Shown here piece after piece: positions 13,401 through 13,762 of a DNA stretch of 13,762 nt. The DNA comes from an uncultured Fusicatenibacter sp. (lineage in GTDB: Bacteria; Bacillota; Clostridia; Lachnospirales; Lachnospiraceae). Numbering within the stretch: the stretch's first letter is position 1; each line of letters opens with the position of its first letter. The notes beneath the pieces are model-generated. The model made no database searches and was not told the origin of the DNA. It saw nothing but the letters and a program-made list of their open reading frames with translations. The position numbers were made by a program, and so were the translations under genes. Location of the stretch: positions 1 to 13,762 of the forward strand of contig CABUPZ010000063.1 in assembly GCA_902493585.1 (NCBI GenBank). Reading direction: 5' to 3'.

Positions 13401-13762
13401 TTATGACTCATGGTGTTCCCTGTGATGATGTCCGTTGCCGGAATTTCCTGTGCCGGAATACCCCGGAACGCCGGAAGTGTTTTCTGTCCCGGCAGTATCG
13501 GAAGAATCCGACGAATCACCGGAAAGCTGCCGGATCCGGCTCCAGATCTCATGCATGGAGAGATCCTGTACATCTTCGGAAGTCACAGAGGGATCCAGTT
13601 CCTGTAAGATTTGGAACGCCTGATACTTTCCGAAAGACATGCCGCAGGAATGTGCTTCGTGCACTTCCTCGATATTGCCCGAATGGCAGTGGACGTTGGA
13701 ATAGCCGGACACAGACGCTTCCATATCCTGAAGCACTTCCTGATTTTGTGTCTCCGATTCTC
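13401..13762 (-). CDS. C-terminal part of a protein of unknown function with a His-rich tail (start outside window)
   Basis: The minus-strand frame is open from the window edge (13762) to TAA at 13401-13403, about 120 residues; an internal GTG at 13736 is unlikely to be the true start. It contains a helical segment H-S-C-G-M-S-F-G-K-Y-Q-A-F-Q-I-L followed by D-P-S-V-T-S-E-D-V-Q-D-L-S-M-H-E-I-W-S-R-I. I have a vague memory of this arrangement at the C-termini of Lachnospiraceae anti-sigma-factor-like or RsgI-like proteins, but I cannot assign it. The end is low-complexity Ser/Asp/Thr/Gly (S-G-D-S-S-D-S-S-D) and finishes G-H-H-H-R-E-H-H-E-S, which might bind metal. Whether the tail is exported cannot be told without the N-terminus. 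Confidence 0.55.
   Translation of the reverse strand, partial: ESETQNQEVLQDMEASVSGYSNVHCHSGNIEEVHEAHSCGMSFGKYQAFQILQELDPSVTSEDVQDLSMHEIWSRIRQLSGDSSDSSDTAGTENTSGVPGYSGTGNSGNGHHHREHHES

Noticed and set aside
1..13762. CRISPR arrays, tRNA or rRNA genes, phage genes, toxin-antitoxin pairs
   Set aside because: No spaced direct-repeat arrays, no cloverleaf-like segments, no rRNA signatures and no recognisable phage or toxin modules were seen on either strand.

Overview
The window looks like chromosomal DNA of a gut Lachnospiraceae (Bacillota). This rests on medium GC content, AGGAGG-type ribosome binding sites, glycogen/starch debranching genes, a MoxR-DUF58-DUF4129 operon, and protein wording typical of that family. 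The taxonomic call is inference from gene style; there is no rRNA in the window.

Positions 1-2520 (+) hold carbohydrate metabolism. The C-terminus of a GH13 debranching-type enzyme (pullulanase-like) is followed by a complete glycogen debranching enzyme (amylo-alpha-1,6-glucosidase type) with a good intrinsic terminator. Positions 2550-3110 (-) hold a small membrane protein gene followed by the C-terminal piece of an Rpn/PD-(D/E)XK-transposase-like gene, which runs into a truncated insertion-sequence end. Positions 3156-3311 are a non-coding stretch made of four consecutive hairpins, probably a dispersed structured repeat. Positions 3363-6778 (+) are a tight three-gene operon (MoxR AAA+ ATPase, DUF58 protein, DUF4129-type membrane protein). 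Its start and stop codons overlap, and the type suggests envelope or protein-complex maturation.

From 6777 to about 13270 the region is a gene graveyard mixed with intact genes. It starts with a 74-bp decayed copy of an internal piece of the debranching enzyme gene, exactly at the DUF4129 stop codon. Next come two ABC exporter half-transporter genes: the first has three apparent single-base frameshifts, and the second has a large internal deletion that removes most of the membrane domain and Walker A, plus a second small deletion. On the minus strand an apparently intact lipoprotein gene precedes an intact GH50/agarase-like glycoside hydrolase with an interesting promoter region. Just after the hydrolase is a 43-codon stub carrying the N-terminus of a family 2 glycosyltransferase. 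A further ABC-exporter C-terminal scrap lies at about 12600-12650. Next to it is a QueG-like 4Fe-4S protein gene that has lost an internal segment and probably its start codon. A long hairpin terminator follows, and the window ends inside a minus-strand gene of unknown function with a His-rich C-terminus.

The functional core is therefore alpha-glucan debranching, the MoxR operon and the GH50-like enzyme. No complete novel defence or biosynthetic system is visible. The most unusual content is the set of short, recognisable gene remnants, the structured repeat and the promoter architecture of the hydrolase gene.
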